From positions 97,540,412 through 97,604,411 of the forward strand of contig CM043963.1 in NCBI GenBank assembly GCA_014529385.2: DNA of 64,000 bases, given 5' to 3'. This stretch comes from Adiantum capillus-veneris. Its lineage: Eukaryota > Streptophyta > Polypodiopsida > Polypodiales > Pteridaceae. This document shows positions 1-10,660 of the stretch, piece by piece. The translations under genes and the position numbers were made by a program. A model generated the notes under the pieces. It made no database searches. It had not been told where the DNA came from and saw nothing but the letters and a program-made list of their open reading frames with translations. Within the stretch, counting starts at the first letter, position 1; each line of letters starts with the position of its first letter.

Positions 1-670
1 TGGAGCCTGATTTACCTTGTAATCTTCTGTGTGTAAAAGCGCACATTTGTAAGGCCCCCATTATGAGGAGAAGCCATCGTGCGTGAAGGAAAATCACTTT
101 TCGGAAACCAAAATTTTCACGGCGAAACATCAGGGGCAACTTTTTTTTCCCTCGCCGGAATATTATGGCCGGACGGTGGCCGGTGGCCGGTGGTCGGAAG
201 TCAATGACCGGTGGCCGGTGGCCGAATTCAAAAGCGGACTTGTCTTCTCAAGGGCGGCCACACATGGGCGGATTGAAGGGTCCGATTTGGACTTATCTAC
301 ACAAGGGCGGCTACACATGGTTGCCTCTCATGAGAGAGGGTAGCCCTTTTTGCCTATAAAAGGAGGCCATTTCTACACACATTTTATATAGTGTGAAGTT
401 GATGCAACAAGGTGAGTGTGAGGTGGTGAGAGTGAAGCAAGGCGGGAGCTCCATTAGGGATATAATCCCTTTGTAAACTACTTCTTGTTTTGAAGTACTA
501 AAGCCATTGAGTGGCTGCTTTCCCGTGGACGTAGCCCACATTGGGTGAACCACGTATATCGTGTGTACTCTCTCTCTCTCTACTCTATAATCTCTTGTGT
601 ATGTAAATCTATCTCTCTCCATTAAGTAATCTACTCAAATATCTATTTAGCTACGTCTTATTTCCTAACA
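1..670 (+). mobile_element. 3' part of a Ty1/copia-like LTR (solo LTR or 3' LTR)
   Basis: The stretch reads like the promoter and R-U5 part of a plant copia LTR on the plus strand. It has a TATA box (355-360), then the typical segment with TGGCTGCTTTCCCGTGG and TTGGGTGAACCACGTA near 512-560, a pyrimidine-rich tail, and an end at ...CTAACA (665-670). The end is set by the neighbouring minus-strand coding frame, which is coherent down to 671 and then runs into a stop inside the LTR at 658-660. The other LTR border and any element body lie at or beyond the left edge of the window, so solo LTR and complete element cannot be told apart. Confidence 0.62.
355..360 (+). promoter_or_regulatory. TATA box of the copia-like LTR
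   Basis: The sequence CCTATAAAAGGAGG sits about 315 bp before the LTR end, followed by a short R-U5-like stretch. This is the usual place for the core promoter of a plant copia LTR. Confidence 0.5.
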
Positions 671-3089
671 GTTTCGCCAACTTCAAGGTCTTCAAAAATC
701 TTAACTGTTACCATGCGTTCACCATTTAATTCTTCAATCAGGCAAATTGGTAGCTTCTTTGAAGGCCCACACGAAGAGCATTTGAAAATCAAACACTTCA
801 GTGCAAAAAAAATTGACCCGCTAGCCTTCGAGCATAAAACCGACTCCCAAAGCTTTGTAAGGCTAGGGCACTGATTTGTCTGAGCACTACATTTCAAATC
901 TGCACCACAAATATCACATTGACAACTACACTCTTTCCCATGCACACCATAAGAAATCTGCCTTATATGGTTTACAGCATCCCTCAAGAATGACATTTGA
1001 ATATGAGTGATACAACAGCAGCTGTAGCGATCTCGAAGCTTGCGTACAAAATAAGGTTTCAGCTTTTCAAATGTCCTTTGGTGAATTTGTACCTCTAGGT
1101 GACTCTATTTGAAGGCAAGAAAGAATTCTACTTGCATTAAATAATGATATTCATTACACTTATTGGAAAAATCATAACTTATTGTTGACATGCAAAATTG
1201 AGATCAATCTGGTGGGAGCTAGTATAAGAATGGTAACTGATACTTTTGTGATCAGTGGAAGGAGAAAAGTTACAAGAGCCTGAGTCTAATAGTAGAAAGC
1301 ACTCTAAGACCTGGTTGTTATCAGACTACCTAAGGGTAGTTGCCAGGCTAACAGTGGTAGCTACCAGGTTGACAGTGACAGCTACTAGGTTGACAAAGAT
1401 AGCTACCAATCCACCAGGATTTCCATGGCAAACTGGTAGCTTCCACCAAGATTGCCATGGTAGACTGGTAGCTTCCACCAGGATTGCATGGCAGAGTGGA
1501 ATCTATTACTCTCAAAATGGTAGCTAATATTTTGTAATGAGTGGAAGGAGAAAATTTACAAGAGCGTGAGTCTAATAGTAGGAAGCACTCTAAGACTTGT
1601 GGCTACCTTTACCATGAGTAGCACTGTAAGGCTGGTTGTTATCAGACTACCTAAGGGTAGCTACTAGGTTGACATTGATAGCTACCATGTTGACAGTGAT
1701 AAATACCAATCCACCAGGATTTCCATGGCAAACTGGTAGCTTCCACCAAGATTTCCATGACAGACTGGTAGCTTCCACCAGGATTGTATGCCATACTGGA
1801 AGCTATTACTCTCAGAGTGATAGCTCCAGCTAGCACTAGGATACTGATAGCTACCAAGTTGACAATAATAGCTAACAGTGCACCAATACTACCATGGCAA
1901 TCTGGTAGAAAGCACTATCAGACTAGTGGCTACCTTATCATGACTATGAGAATGTAAACTAGCAGGTTGAACGTGGTAGCCAACAAATTTACCAAGAACA
2001 CCATGGCAGATTTGTAGCAACCCCTATCAGACTAGTAGCTACCTTTACCGAGGACAACAAATTGACGCTACCAAAGTCTGATAGTGGTAACTATAAGGAT
2101 CACAATGGAAGCTACTAGTCATGTATAGTAAGCTACCTATTTGGTAGTGGTAGTTACTAGGTCTAAAGCAATGTGCAACAATAAACAAACTGTACAACAG
2201 TCAATTGAAATACAACCAAACCATTTCCATAATTGTCAATGAAAATAAGCTTGTAGTTACTCAAGAAGTCAAAACAAACTTGGGGTTGCTCAAGAAGATG
2301 CACTGGGTGTTTATCAAATACTTTGCGTGCAATACGCTTTCGACACACATTCTTTTTGCTGGGCGATACGCGAGTATTGTGAGTCCAGAATCTCACCATT
2401 GTGGCCTTCACTTCCTCTGTAATTACACTATTTGTGTATGGTTGTCGCCCACACAAATGCAATGGAAGTTCTGTATGATTATGTTTCAATCGAGATCTAG
2501 CTGCATAGAAGTTCCTTCAATGGATACCAAGAAGCCTTCATGCAACTGCTATATTTGGTTTTATGCTTGTGGAATTCATAACCATCATGATACTCTCCCG
2601 TTTAATAAACAACTCTGCCGAGCTTTTTGGTCTCTTGATTACCTTGATAGTGTTGTGCATTCCGTTAATCAATACCCTCTGCTCATCATTGGAAACCTCA
2701 CCTCCTGTAGATTGAATTTTCAGGTCTCTCAATGCTCGATGCTTGAGAATGCTCCATATGATTTCCTCCTTTGCCTTGTTGTCAAGACCCTCTGTGCACT
2801 GCTTGAAAAACTTGATCACTTGTGCAGTAATTTTGCGGTGCTGAAATTCATTAATATCAACCTGTTTAATTCTAGCTTCCCTTTCTTTGATTCTCTCGCG
2901 ATATAAGCGCTTTTGGTTTGCTTCATAATCCTTGACTACACTCTGTTTGCATGAGCTACACTTGATTGAGTCACAACAAAGGCATGTGCTACTTGTTAAA
3001 CTCACAACATCCTCAACTGGAATGATTTCCACCATCTTGTGAGTCTTTGAGAGGTGGAAAGAGGATGCCAAAGTGGGTACCCTGTCCAA
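671..3089 (-). pseudogene. Cys-rich transposon-like protein gene, interrupted by LTR
   Basis: Three minus-strand blocks belong together. Block 2538-3089 encodes a Cys-rich start (CLCCDSIKCSSC) and a charged helical stretch. Block 2163-2489 contains TEEVKATMVRFWTHNTRVSP followed by KHPVHLLEQ. Block 671-996 has a Cys-rich segment (CSCQCDIC, LTKLWESVLCSK, KCLIFKCSSCGPSK). I recall this arrangement, a 'TRVSP...K..V..R' segment and then Cys-pair modules ending in 'CxxCG', from uncharacterised multicopy eukaryotic proteins that behave like transposon products; I cannot name a Pfam family. Between blocks two and three lies about 1.2 kb of non-coding minisatellite, either an intron or later insertion. 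The 3' end is cut by the copia LTR at 670/671, and the frame is broken between the first two blocks, so it is a relic. Function unknown. Confidence 0.5.
1250..2160. repeat. Minisatellite with GGTAGCTACCA core, including a ~300-bp duplication
   Basis: Short units such as GGTAGCTACCAGGTTGACAGT and ACTGGTAGCTTCCACCA recur throughout. At a larger scale 1253-1530 and 1549-1830 are diverged direct copies; both start GAGTGGAAGGAGAAAA and share the TAGTA/GGAAGCACTCTAAGAC segment. The array lies between two coding blocks of the pseudogene at 671-3089, so it may be an expanded intron. Confidence 0.7.
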
Positions 3090-4640
3090 AGATAAGCCCT
3101 AAACACCAACTAGGGATTCGCATGCAATGTGTGTGTGTATGTGTGTAGCAGTTTTAAATATATATAAATATACGCAAACGAACACTAACTGTTCACAGAC
3201 TAACAATTCTAGAAAAGTACAGTGGCTTTGCACAATAATTTATTTGCAGTTGAAAATAAATTTTGTACAAGGTAATGAAGATAACAAGATATGGTTCAAG
3301 AATCCATAAACCCAAAGTCTGGGATAATTTGCGTCACACTAAGAGAACCTCCATTTGTTAAGAACTGGACATTTTAATCAAGGAAGGTAGCCCTCACCTG
3401 CACCCATAGCCACAAGAAAACTATTCGTTAGTACGTGACTGTACGTAGGTGATGCAGGGCATCCCAGTTGTTATCCATGTCACCTTAAAAAAAACCATAG
3501 TTCTTAACTAGTATATTGTTCATTTTTGAAAAAACCTTTCTTCTGCATTTTTGCCAATCTGATAAAGGAAAGTGAACACCCATAAAGTAGCTATGTATCT
3601 GTTTATTCCTCAATTTTATATATATATATATATATCTCTTTGTTTTTAAAAAACATTCTTTGATACACTTAAGTTTTTAGGAAAAACGAAAAACTTCTTT
3701 TTAAATCCGATTGGAGAGAATTTCACTCAATATCGGTAGGCAAAGTTAATCTCAAGCCATACCACAGCTCAATTAAGGACAACCTCATCCTTGTGGTTTG
3801 AAGTATAGAAAAAAACAATCTTTTAGAACAGATCCTACTTTAAGAACCCATTTTATAAGCACCCTGAGATACCTTCAAAAAAGATCATCTAAGAATTTAC
3901 AAATTTATAAACCTGAGTACACTCCCCTTTTTTTTAAAATGATTTTTATATTTTATATATATATATATATAAACCTTATTTCTCAAGAAATATCTATGCT
4001 TATCATGTCATGTCTGTCATACTGTATCCCAAGCCAGATAAAACTGTTTTTTTTTTTTAAACATAAAGCCCTAGATGAGTCAGTCCTTCTATCAGACTCA
4101 TACCTGGTCCGAGAAAGATACGACAAAAGATTAACCAGAAAAGATCAGTATAAAGGGAATTATATGACTTTCCTTATAATACCAAGGCCTTTATAACCAA
4201 CTTCTAGAAGCTTTTTTGTATATACTGCAAGATGCTAGGTAAGAGTCAGTTCATATATACTTGAGTGAAATTAGGAAGCCATCAAATTTTATAGAATAGC
4301 CGAGGTTCAAAACCAGCCAAGCCCTTCAGAACTCAATCACCATGTTGAAGTAATGGTAAGTCACCGAACACTATCACTAAACATCATGTTGAAAAAAACT
4401 CAAGTATCTTGGAACCAGCTTAATCAATCCGGTATGTGTTGCCACACTTTAGCTCCATAGACAATCCGGCATGTGTTGCCACTCTTTATCAATCTAGTAA
4501 GTGTTGCAACTCTTAGCATTATAACAAATAAGAGAAAGAGCAACATAACAGAAGCTAGTACTAAGTAAATACAAAATAGCTTTTAGCTGATTCGGTGAGA
4601 TAAGCATCTGCTCTAAAAAACAAATTCGATCTTACCAGTA
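3090..4640. other. AT-rich non-coding stretch
   Basis: No coding frame or RNA gene recognised. It holds short (TA)n runs at about 3614-3635 and 3951-3972, several A/T homopolymers, and a triplicated phrase around TGTGTTGCCACTCTT at 4435-4520. Confidence 0.6.
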
Positions 4641-4679
4641 GGAGATGTAATATGGTAAAAATGGTTAAGTCAATTTATG

Positions 4680-6207
4680 AACCAAGTGGCAGCATCATCC
4701 TCTAGGGTTAGTCCAAACCCTGCAAATTGGGTAGGAAAATCTAACACCTCTTCAGGTCTAATTACACGCACAAAGGCTGCTACATGATCTCTTGGGTCTC
4801 TGCTTCCTGTGTATTTCTTGTTTACCCATTTTTGCACTTCAGAATGTTTAATTCTTCAATGGTCTACAAACCTCATCATTGGATCTCCCCGTCCTAGTCG
4901 ATATAACTCCTCAGGCCTTCTATAATAGGCTGGTTCCTCTCCCAATGGTGCTCCTAAGCCATAATTTCTAACGGTTCTCGCTGGAGGTGGCTCTTCTCTT
5001 CGAACTCGTTCTATGGGTGGTCCTCCAGGCTGTGTCAACCCTTGAGTCTTTGGCTTACTCTCTGCCTGATACCTTGAATAGAGTGGTGGTTCTTGCAAAT
5101 CCCTGAGCCCTCGTGCGGCTTGATAACCATCTCGGTTTCGGTCTAGTTCCATTGTTGCACTCTGTTGAAGCCATGCCTTCAATGATGGCTAGTTTGCTAG
5201 TTGGTCTTGGTTGTTGAATGCTTGCGGTCAGGTGGAATGTGAGGTTGTGTCATACTCATCTGAAAAAGGATTCGTTGACTTGCTTGGGGTGTAGGTGGAT
5301 CTGTGCACTTCCTCAGGGGCATATGCTGATGCTCCTGGACCTGTTGCCCTCTCTACCTCCTCTGGGAGAATACGTTGGTATTCTCACCCGTATCTCTACC
5401 TCCTGGACCTGTTGCCCTCTCTACCTCCTCTGGGAGAATACGTTGGTATTCTCGCCCGTATCTATCAACAAAAACTATGCCCTTCCCCGTAGCAGTTTCA
5501 TAAGAGAATAAGTGAAGAACCTTGTCTTTGCTTAATTCTTTTACGTATGGTTCTTTGCTGCAAAAGTAAGAGACTATACCCTCACTCTCATGTTTGTAGA
5601 TTCCCACGTTCTCGTTATAAGTTGGAACCCTGGTTGTTTTCTTATCATACATAAAAATAGCTCCAGGCCGATCAATGTTTGGTGGCGGTTCTTGAGTTTC
5701 TGAAACCATTTTCCTTTTCACCACGTTATCTCCATATCTGTTGTAATCTTCAGGGTTACTAACTATTAAATAGTGGTTCCCCTTTTCATCTCGGAATCTA
5801 TCTCCATCATCATAGACTTGGATTATCTCCAATCTTTGAGCTGGCCTCTCTTCGATACAAATGCACTTGCGGCCTCGATAGTTAGAATAGACTAGGGATC
5901 CTCTCGAATTTGTTCCCTCTAAGAAGATCACTGTGAGCTTGGAATCATTTAAAGGATTTCGGGAGGTGCTTCCTCCTCGCATAGGTCCATCATAGGTGAA
6001 ACCTCATGGCTGTTGACTACCCATCATGAAGAAAGATTTGTCTGATGAAGTGTCAGTATCACTACCTTCCTCAATAATCGGTGCTAGCGGATCTAGCCTT
6101 GCCTGAGTTACACTCTCTTCGATGGACACTAAGCTACCTTGGTCACCTGCCACCTTCTGGTCTCTAACAATGTATCTTCCTGATCTTAAATTCATCAAAC
6201 TTATCAA
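4680..6207 (-). pseudogene. gag: Gag polyprotein remnant (gypsy)
   Basis: The product would be the structural Gag that packages the retrotransposon RNA. The frame opens with MNLRSGRYIV (6193-6164), has an acidic stretch (EEGSDTDTSSD), then a middle region (5353-5982), and finally a stretch rich in Pro, Arg and Tyr (4856-5182). Beyond 4856 the readable segment TGSRDPRDHVAAF followed by AGFGLTLEDDAATWF is the classic retrotransposon gag signature (DPxxH..F ... TL...A..WF). Defects: an in-frame TGA at 6004-6006, a 68-bp tandem duplication at 5333-5466 that breaks the frame, a stop at 4856, and loss of everything downstream. Not functional. Confidence 0.68.
5333..5466. repeat. 68-bp tandem duplication inside gag
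   Basis: Copies at 5333-5400 and 5401-5466 begin TCCTGGACCTGTTGCCCTCT and are nearly identical. Since 68 is not a multiple of three, the duplication itself shifts the gag frame. Confidence 0.85.
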
Positions 6208-7960
6208 TGCAATTTATCACAAATCCAACCACTCACGTGGCAAAGGGTCAGTTTCTGCACAACTTCTTGCTTTGTTGCTGAATATACCTGTACACAAGCG
6301 TTTTAATTTCGGCAATCGAATCAAAGCATTTATCTGCTAGAGGTTATCTTAGTAATGATTGGTATAACTGGAGAGTTAATCTCAACCACTAGTGTATTTT
6401 ATACACTGCTGATGTTCTGGATTAGGTCTGCTAATCTGAAACAGTACTGTCCTCAGATGTTGGTCAATTTACACAAAAAAGTCTGAATTCAGTCTTTGCT
6501 TCGTCAAATGGGCAAACAAGGTCCAATTTCACTTCTGAAAGAAGTTCTGGCCAAATGGAATTTCATTGTCTATGCCAGGTCAAATTTTCTTTGCAGTATG
6601 CCCCAATAGACATCCTACGCGTAGGATGTCTCCTGCTGTGTTTTGCCTGGATTTTTGCACTGTTGTTTTCCTTTGTTGTGTTGAGCTTACAACTGCTTTT
6701 ACTTTTTGAATTGGACACTTATTAGCTGGTCAACGAGTCAGAAATCTGTGCCGACAGCCAGTTGCTGATATTGATCAGTCTAATCAACTCCAATTTGGAC
6801 CAAAATTGACTAGGAGGCTTGCCTTAGGCTATATAACACCCTACTATGCTCAAAGTCAAAGTCTGGCTTCAATTTCTTGCATTAGACATCCTACGCGTAG
6901 GATGTCTTTTTTCATCAGAATGGCTTCAAACTCAAAGCCCAGGCTCCCCTTGAGTTCCTGATCACTTTGGTATACTCAAAATTTGGTTTGCAGTCTAAAA
7001 TCACTCAGAAGACATCCTACGCGTAGGATGTCTTTTTGGCCTGTTTGACCCTAGACTTATCCCACAGCTTCCCCTTGATGTTAGTAACCCAGTGGTATGC
7101 TTAGATTTTGGTTTGGATGTCAAAAATCCCAAATTTCAGTTGTTCTTGCCTTTTTTAGTCAAAAGTGCTAAAGTCCGCTTTGAATCCAATTTTTTCACCC
7201 CAATGAGGTGAAACCCCTTTCAGTCACTCAATATATCATGCAAGACATGCTCATGCAGCCATCTAATGGTTTTGGTCTCAAAATAATGTTTTGGCACTAT
7301 TTGGGTAGGATGTCTGGCAATTTCAGTCTATCTGGCCTTATCCTGTCAAGATATGACCAAATTTCCACTTTCCAGTTGAAATTAGGGTAAACCCTACCTT
7401 CTGAACACACTGGTCAACTCAAAATCCCAAAATTCCTCCCAGATTAGCTTAAAATTAAATTTTTTTCTGACAGGAATGCTCCTTATGCGCTGTAGATCTA
7501 TCAGAAACACTCACGGTAACTTTTGGACTTCAATTAGGCCTTCAAACACACTTTTGCGTCTTTTACAAACTTGTAATGACTTTACCAAGCAAGTGTACAT
7601 GCATGAAATTCTCTAGATCCTGAATCATGATGTTCTACTTACTCTACTCCTACCTATCATGTTAAATGGTGATAATGATGTTTTTGGTTGCTTTTTGGCC
7701 TCTCCGGACTCTCAAGCTCTCCTCTCACCGCTTCTACCACTCCAACTCCTACTCTAGAACTCGACTACCACCTAAAACTACCTAAGTCTACCTCATCTAC
7801 CTAAGTTGAAGGATCTAGGCCAGACACGCTTCCTAGACTCCCTCTAAGACCTAGAGAGTCCTCCACCCTCTGATCCTATCTAAATGTAAAGCGAGACTCT
7901 TGGCAAGCCAAAAATCCCAATCCTCAAGGATTAGTCTCGGTCACCTACCTAAGGTTTTTG
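6208..7960 (-). other. Retrotransposon leader with three identical 24-bp palindromes
   Basis: This is the untranslated region between PBS and gag of the minus-strand gypsy element. It contains three exact copies of a perfect 24-bp palindrome at 6608-6631, 6884-6907 and 7010-7033: the half-site AGACATCCTACG followed directly by its reverse complement. The surrounding sequence also repeats imperfectly (CCCCTTGA... TGGTAT... TTTGGTTTG). No coding frame is supported. A role in RNA dimerisation or packaging, or as a protein-binding site, is conceivable but untested. Confidence 0.75.
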
Positions 7961-7978
7961 TCCCCGGCAGCGGCGCCA
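7961..7978 (-). promoter_or_regulatory. Primer-binding site, tRNA-Asp type
   Basis: On the minus strand TGGCGCCGCTGCCGGGGA follows the LTR end (CCGTCCAACA) after one T. It matches the PBS type used by plant gypsy elements primed by tRNA-Asp. Confidence 0.75.
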
Positions 7979-7979
7979 A

Positions 7980-8915
7980 TGTTGGACGGATACGCCGCGA
8001 CGAGCGTCAGCACAGCGAGAACTCACCTAACATGTAATGTCAGCTAAGGATGAAGCTCGACACGCAGGCGCGTGGAAGCAAGCATAAGGTGTCAACCTAC
8101 ACTCGACCGACTCCTAACTAATTCCTACAGAGGTCTGTACCAATTGTCTAAGTCACAGCCTTCAAGAGTGCATAAGAGGAAACTTCCTACAACGCTTTCT
8201 AGAGCCGAACACCCATCAAACAATCTCGAAACACCATAGAACTTGAAGGAGACCCTACTAATACCAATAGATCGCTCTCCCTAAGGTCTATGAACCAAAA
8301 TCACGACCCAAAACACCTGGTGCAGAAACACATAAGATGTCTGGCCGAAATCTACAGGTCTTCGTTTCCGAAATCTAAAGTGCCTAATGTGTAGTTCTAC
8401 TCAATGTGAACGTGTGGATATGTTGCAATGCAAAATCGGACAACGTATGCTCACCCAAACACCCGATAAAGCTCGTAGAAGGAGCTCGCAAAACTAGAAC
8501 GTATGCGCGCAATGTAGGTATCGGCGCGTAGCTCTCGTCGGGGGCAACACACTGCACTTCTTCGCACTTAGTTCCGACCACTGGAGCACACGTAGCGTCA
8601 AGATGAAACTCACACTCTCTCTCTCTCGTACACAGTACGCTCACTCACAGACTTCAAAACTTGTTTTAAAATGACAAAAGGTTTTTTCATTAAGGTCAAA
8701 AAGTGGTATATATACCTTACAATTTCTCAAACCCTAAAGTTCCAAAATCAACCATCTACTCAATCTAACTATCAAAACTGGGATACAATCTGGAAACTTC
8801 TGTAAGTCCCAATAATTACAAGGTGAAAAATCAGGTTTTCTTTAATGAATGAATAATTACAAAAATAATAATCCTCCGAGTAGTTACTACCGTGGGGTGT
8901 GTCTTGCTTCTAACA
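7980..8915 (-). repeat. 5' LTR of the truncated gypsy element
   Basis: On the minus strand it would run TGTTAGAAGC ... CCGTCCAACA, giving TGTTRGA terminal inverted repeats; the inner border is fixed by the adjoining PBS. A TATA-like GGTATATATACC lies at about 8705-8716, some 200 bp into the LTR. The outer border is inferred from the inverted match only, because there is no second LTR to compare with. Confidence 0.55.
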
Positions 8916-9990
8916 GTGAGGTGCAGTCTTCGGGTCCAAGAATGTAGAGTTTGAAGTGCTAAAGGAGCAGGTCCAAACGGCTCATTAAATCGAGCTATGG
9001 AGCCCAAGTTATTGAAGGTTGACGGTTCAGTGTGTTGCAGATTCTTGCCGGACAGGGCAGCTAGGGACAGGTGGTCCAAGTGGAAGTCAAGGTACAAGTG
9101 TGTAGTGCCCAATTTATGGAGCCTACACATCTTTTCAGATTGCATATAGGAGCCACAGATTGTATTTTATGGCTAGTTGAATTTTTGCAGGGGGCTAGGT
9201 TCTCACCACATGGGGAATCAGGCCATCTAGCGTCTTTTGAGCCTCGACAAGGTTCTAGAGCAGGGTATGTATCATACAGACTCAGCAAGAATTGACGACT
9301 CACCTAACCGAGTAGCGGTGGTGGAGATATTGAAGGTCATTGTTGGGAGCATTTGATGGAGGAGTGCATAAAGATGTTTTTTGTCGGTTTTTAGTGGCCT
9401 TGATTTACAGCTTGGGGAGCTCAAAATGCGACAGGGATTGGCAAGTTGGGAGCCGGGGATATGAGCTTGGGACTGGGCCTTGTAGCTCTGAAATTGGGTC
9501 TGTGAGCAGGAGGAGTTGGGATGAAGTTGGCATCCCAAAAGGGGGGATTTCCCTCATAAAATGAGACGCTTTGAAGGCATTTGAAAGGAAACTGACGAGG
9601 GACTGCCACGTGTCCGGGTAAAAACCCACATGCAATGAAGCCGACAGACAGTTGGGACAGCAGGGCCGTGAGCCCTTTGTAAATCATGAGGTGGAGTGAG
9701 ATCTCCCTTGGCGTGAAGCTATGGCGGCCCGCTCAGGGCGCTGCGTTCATGGCGGTGTTGGGTTTTGTTGGTAGAGGCGGCGATAGGGCCAAACGGCCGG
9801 CGTCCGGTGGCGCTGTCGGCCAGTGGAAGTTTATGGTGACATGGCACCCACCATGGGCTAGTTCCCACTATCGGGGGATAATTATGCGAAAGGTGAGCCG
9901 GGAAGGCGCCGGGCCCCTGGCTGTGAGAGGTGCGGGCGAAAAGAGTTGCAATAGACACAATTAACGGGAACAAAGCTCAAAATAGACAAT
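8916..9990. other. GC-richer stretch without recognised gene
   Basis: Several overlapping short frames exist on both strands but none shows family motifs or a consistent frame. I see no RNA gene or clear repeat here. Confidence 0.4.
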
Positions 9991-9999
9991 TTAGCTTAA

Positions 10000-10660
10000 G
10001 CCTAATAAACAACAGTATCCCTGCTTAATCAAATGTTAAAGGAAATGTTCATGCTCTTTACAAGGTTAACTTGTCTCAATCTACGTGATAATCAAGACGA
10101 TCAGTAGGAACTGCCTTGGACTTACTTCTGCCTTCAACTCCAATGGCCTTGGTTGGCCCAATTCAATTTATGGGTGCCGGCTTAATACCGGATTAACGGC
10201 TTGGAGATTATGGCTTGGAGAGCTTAAGATTATGGCTTGGGCGAGATTAATATTAGGCTTGGGTTAAGAGTTTGTGATTAGGCACGGCTTAAGGAAGCTT
10301 CATGAAATTCGGCTTAACCTGGCTTGGCTTATGATTGAGGATTAAAGCTCAAGAGGATTTTGAATACCTTCGATTAGGCTTGGCTTATGAAGATAGAGAT
10401 TAGGCTTAGAGCTCGTTTCATCAAGGCTCAATGAAATCGAAGCTTTGGCTTAGCTTGAGAAAAGATTAGAAATCCTATCTTAGGCTTATGTTGATCCAAG
10501 AAGGTTCGGCTTAAGAGGGCGAGATCAAGCTTGGCTAATCAGTGTTAAGAATTTTGGCTTGGTTTAAGGAGATTAAGATTAGCTCAGTTTAAGGAGAGCT
10601 TAAGAAATTCGGGTTTAGGCTTTTTCTCCCCAGAGAGAGAGCTCATTAAAGGAGAAGAGG
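10000..10660. repeat. Degenerate low-complexity repeat rich in GGCTTA/GGCTTG
   Basis: Words such as GGCTTGG, GGCTTAA, GATTAGGCTT and GGAGATTAAG recur irregularly, without one fixed period. No coding potential seen. Confidence 0.6.

Larger units (their letters stand above)
4640..8915 (-). mobile_element. 5' part of a Ty3/gypsy LTR retrotransposon (truncated)
   Basis: Read on the minus strand the order is LTR (8915-7980), primer-binding site (7978-7961), a 1.75-kb leader, then gag (6207 to about 4680). The pol genes and second LTR are absent; homology fades around 4.64-4.68 kb into unrelated AT-rich DNA, so this is a truncated copy. The PBS type (TGGCGCCG.TGCCGGGGA, complementary to tRNA-Asp) together with a long leader is usual for the Athila/Tat group of plant gypsy elements; the lineage assignment is inference. 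Confidence 0.7.

Noticed and set aside
2205-2906. Plus-strand 233-codon frame
   Set aside because: The longest frame here, but the minus strand carries the recognisable blocks (TRVSP..K, CLCCDSIKCSSC); the plus frame has no motif.
6608-7033. Could the three palindromes be a CRISPR-like array?
   Set aside because: Only three copies, spacings of 276 and 126 bp, a eukaryotic retrotransposon leader context, and no cas-like genes.
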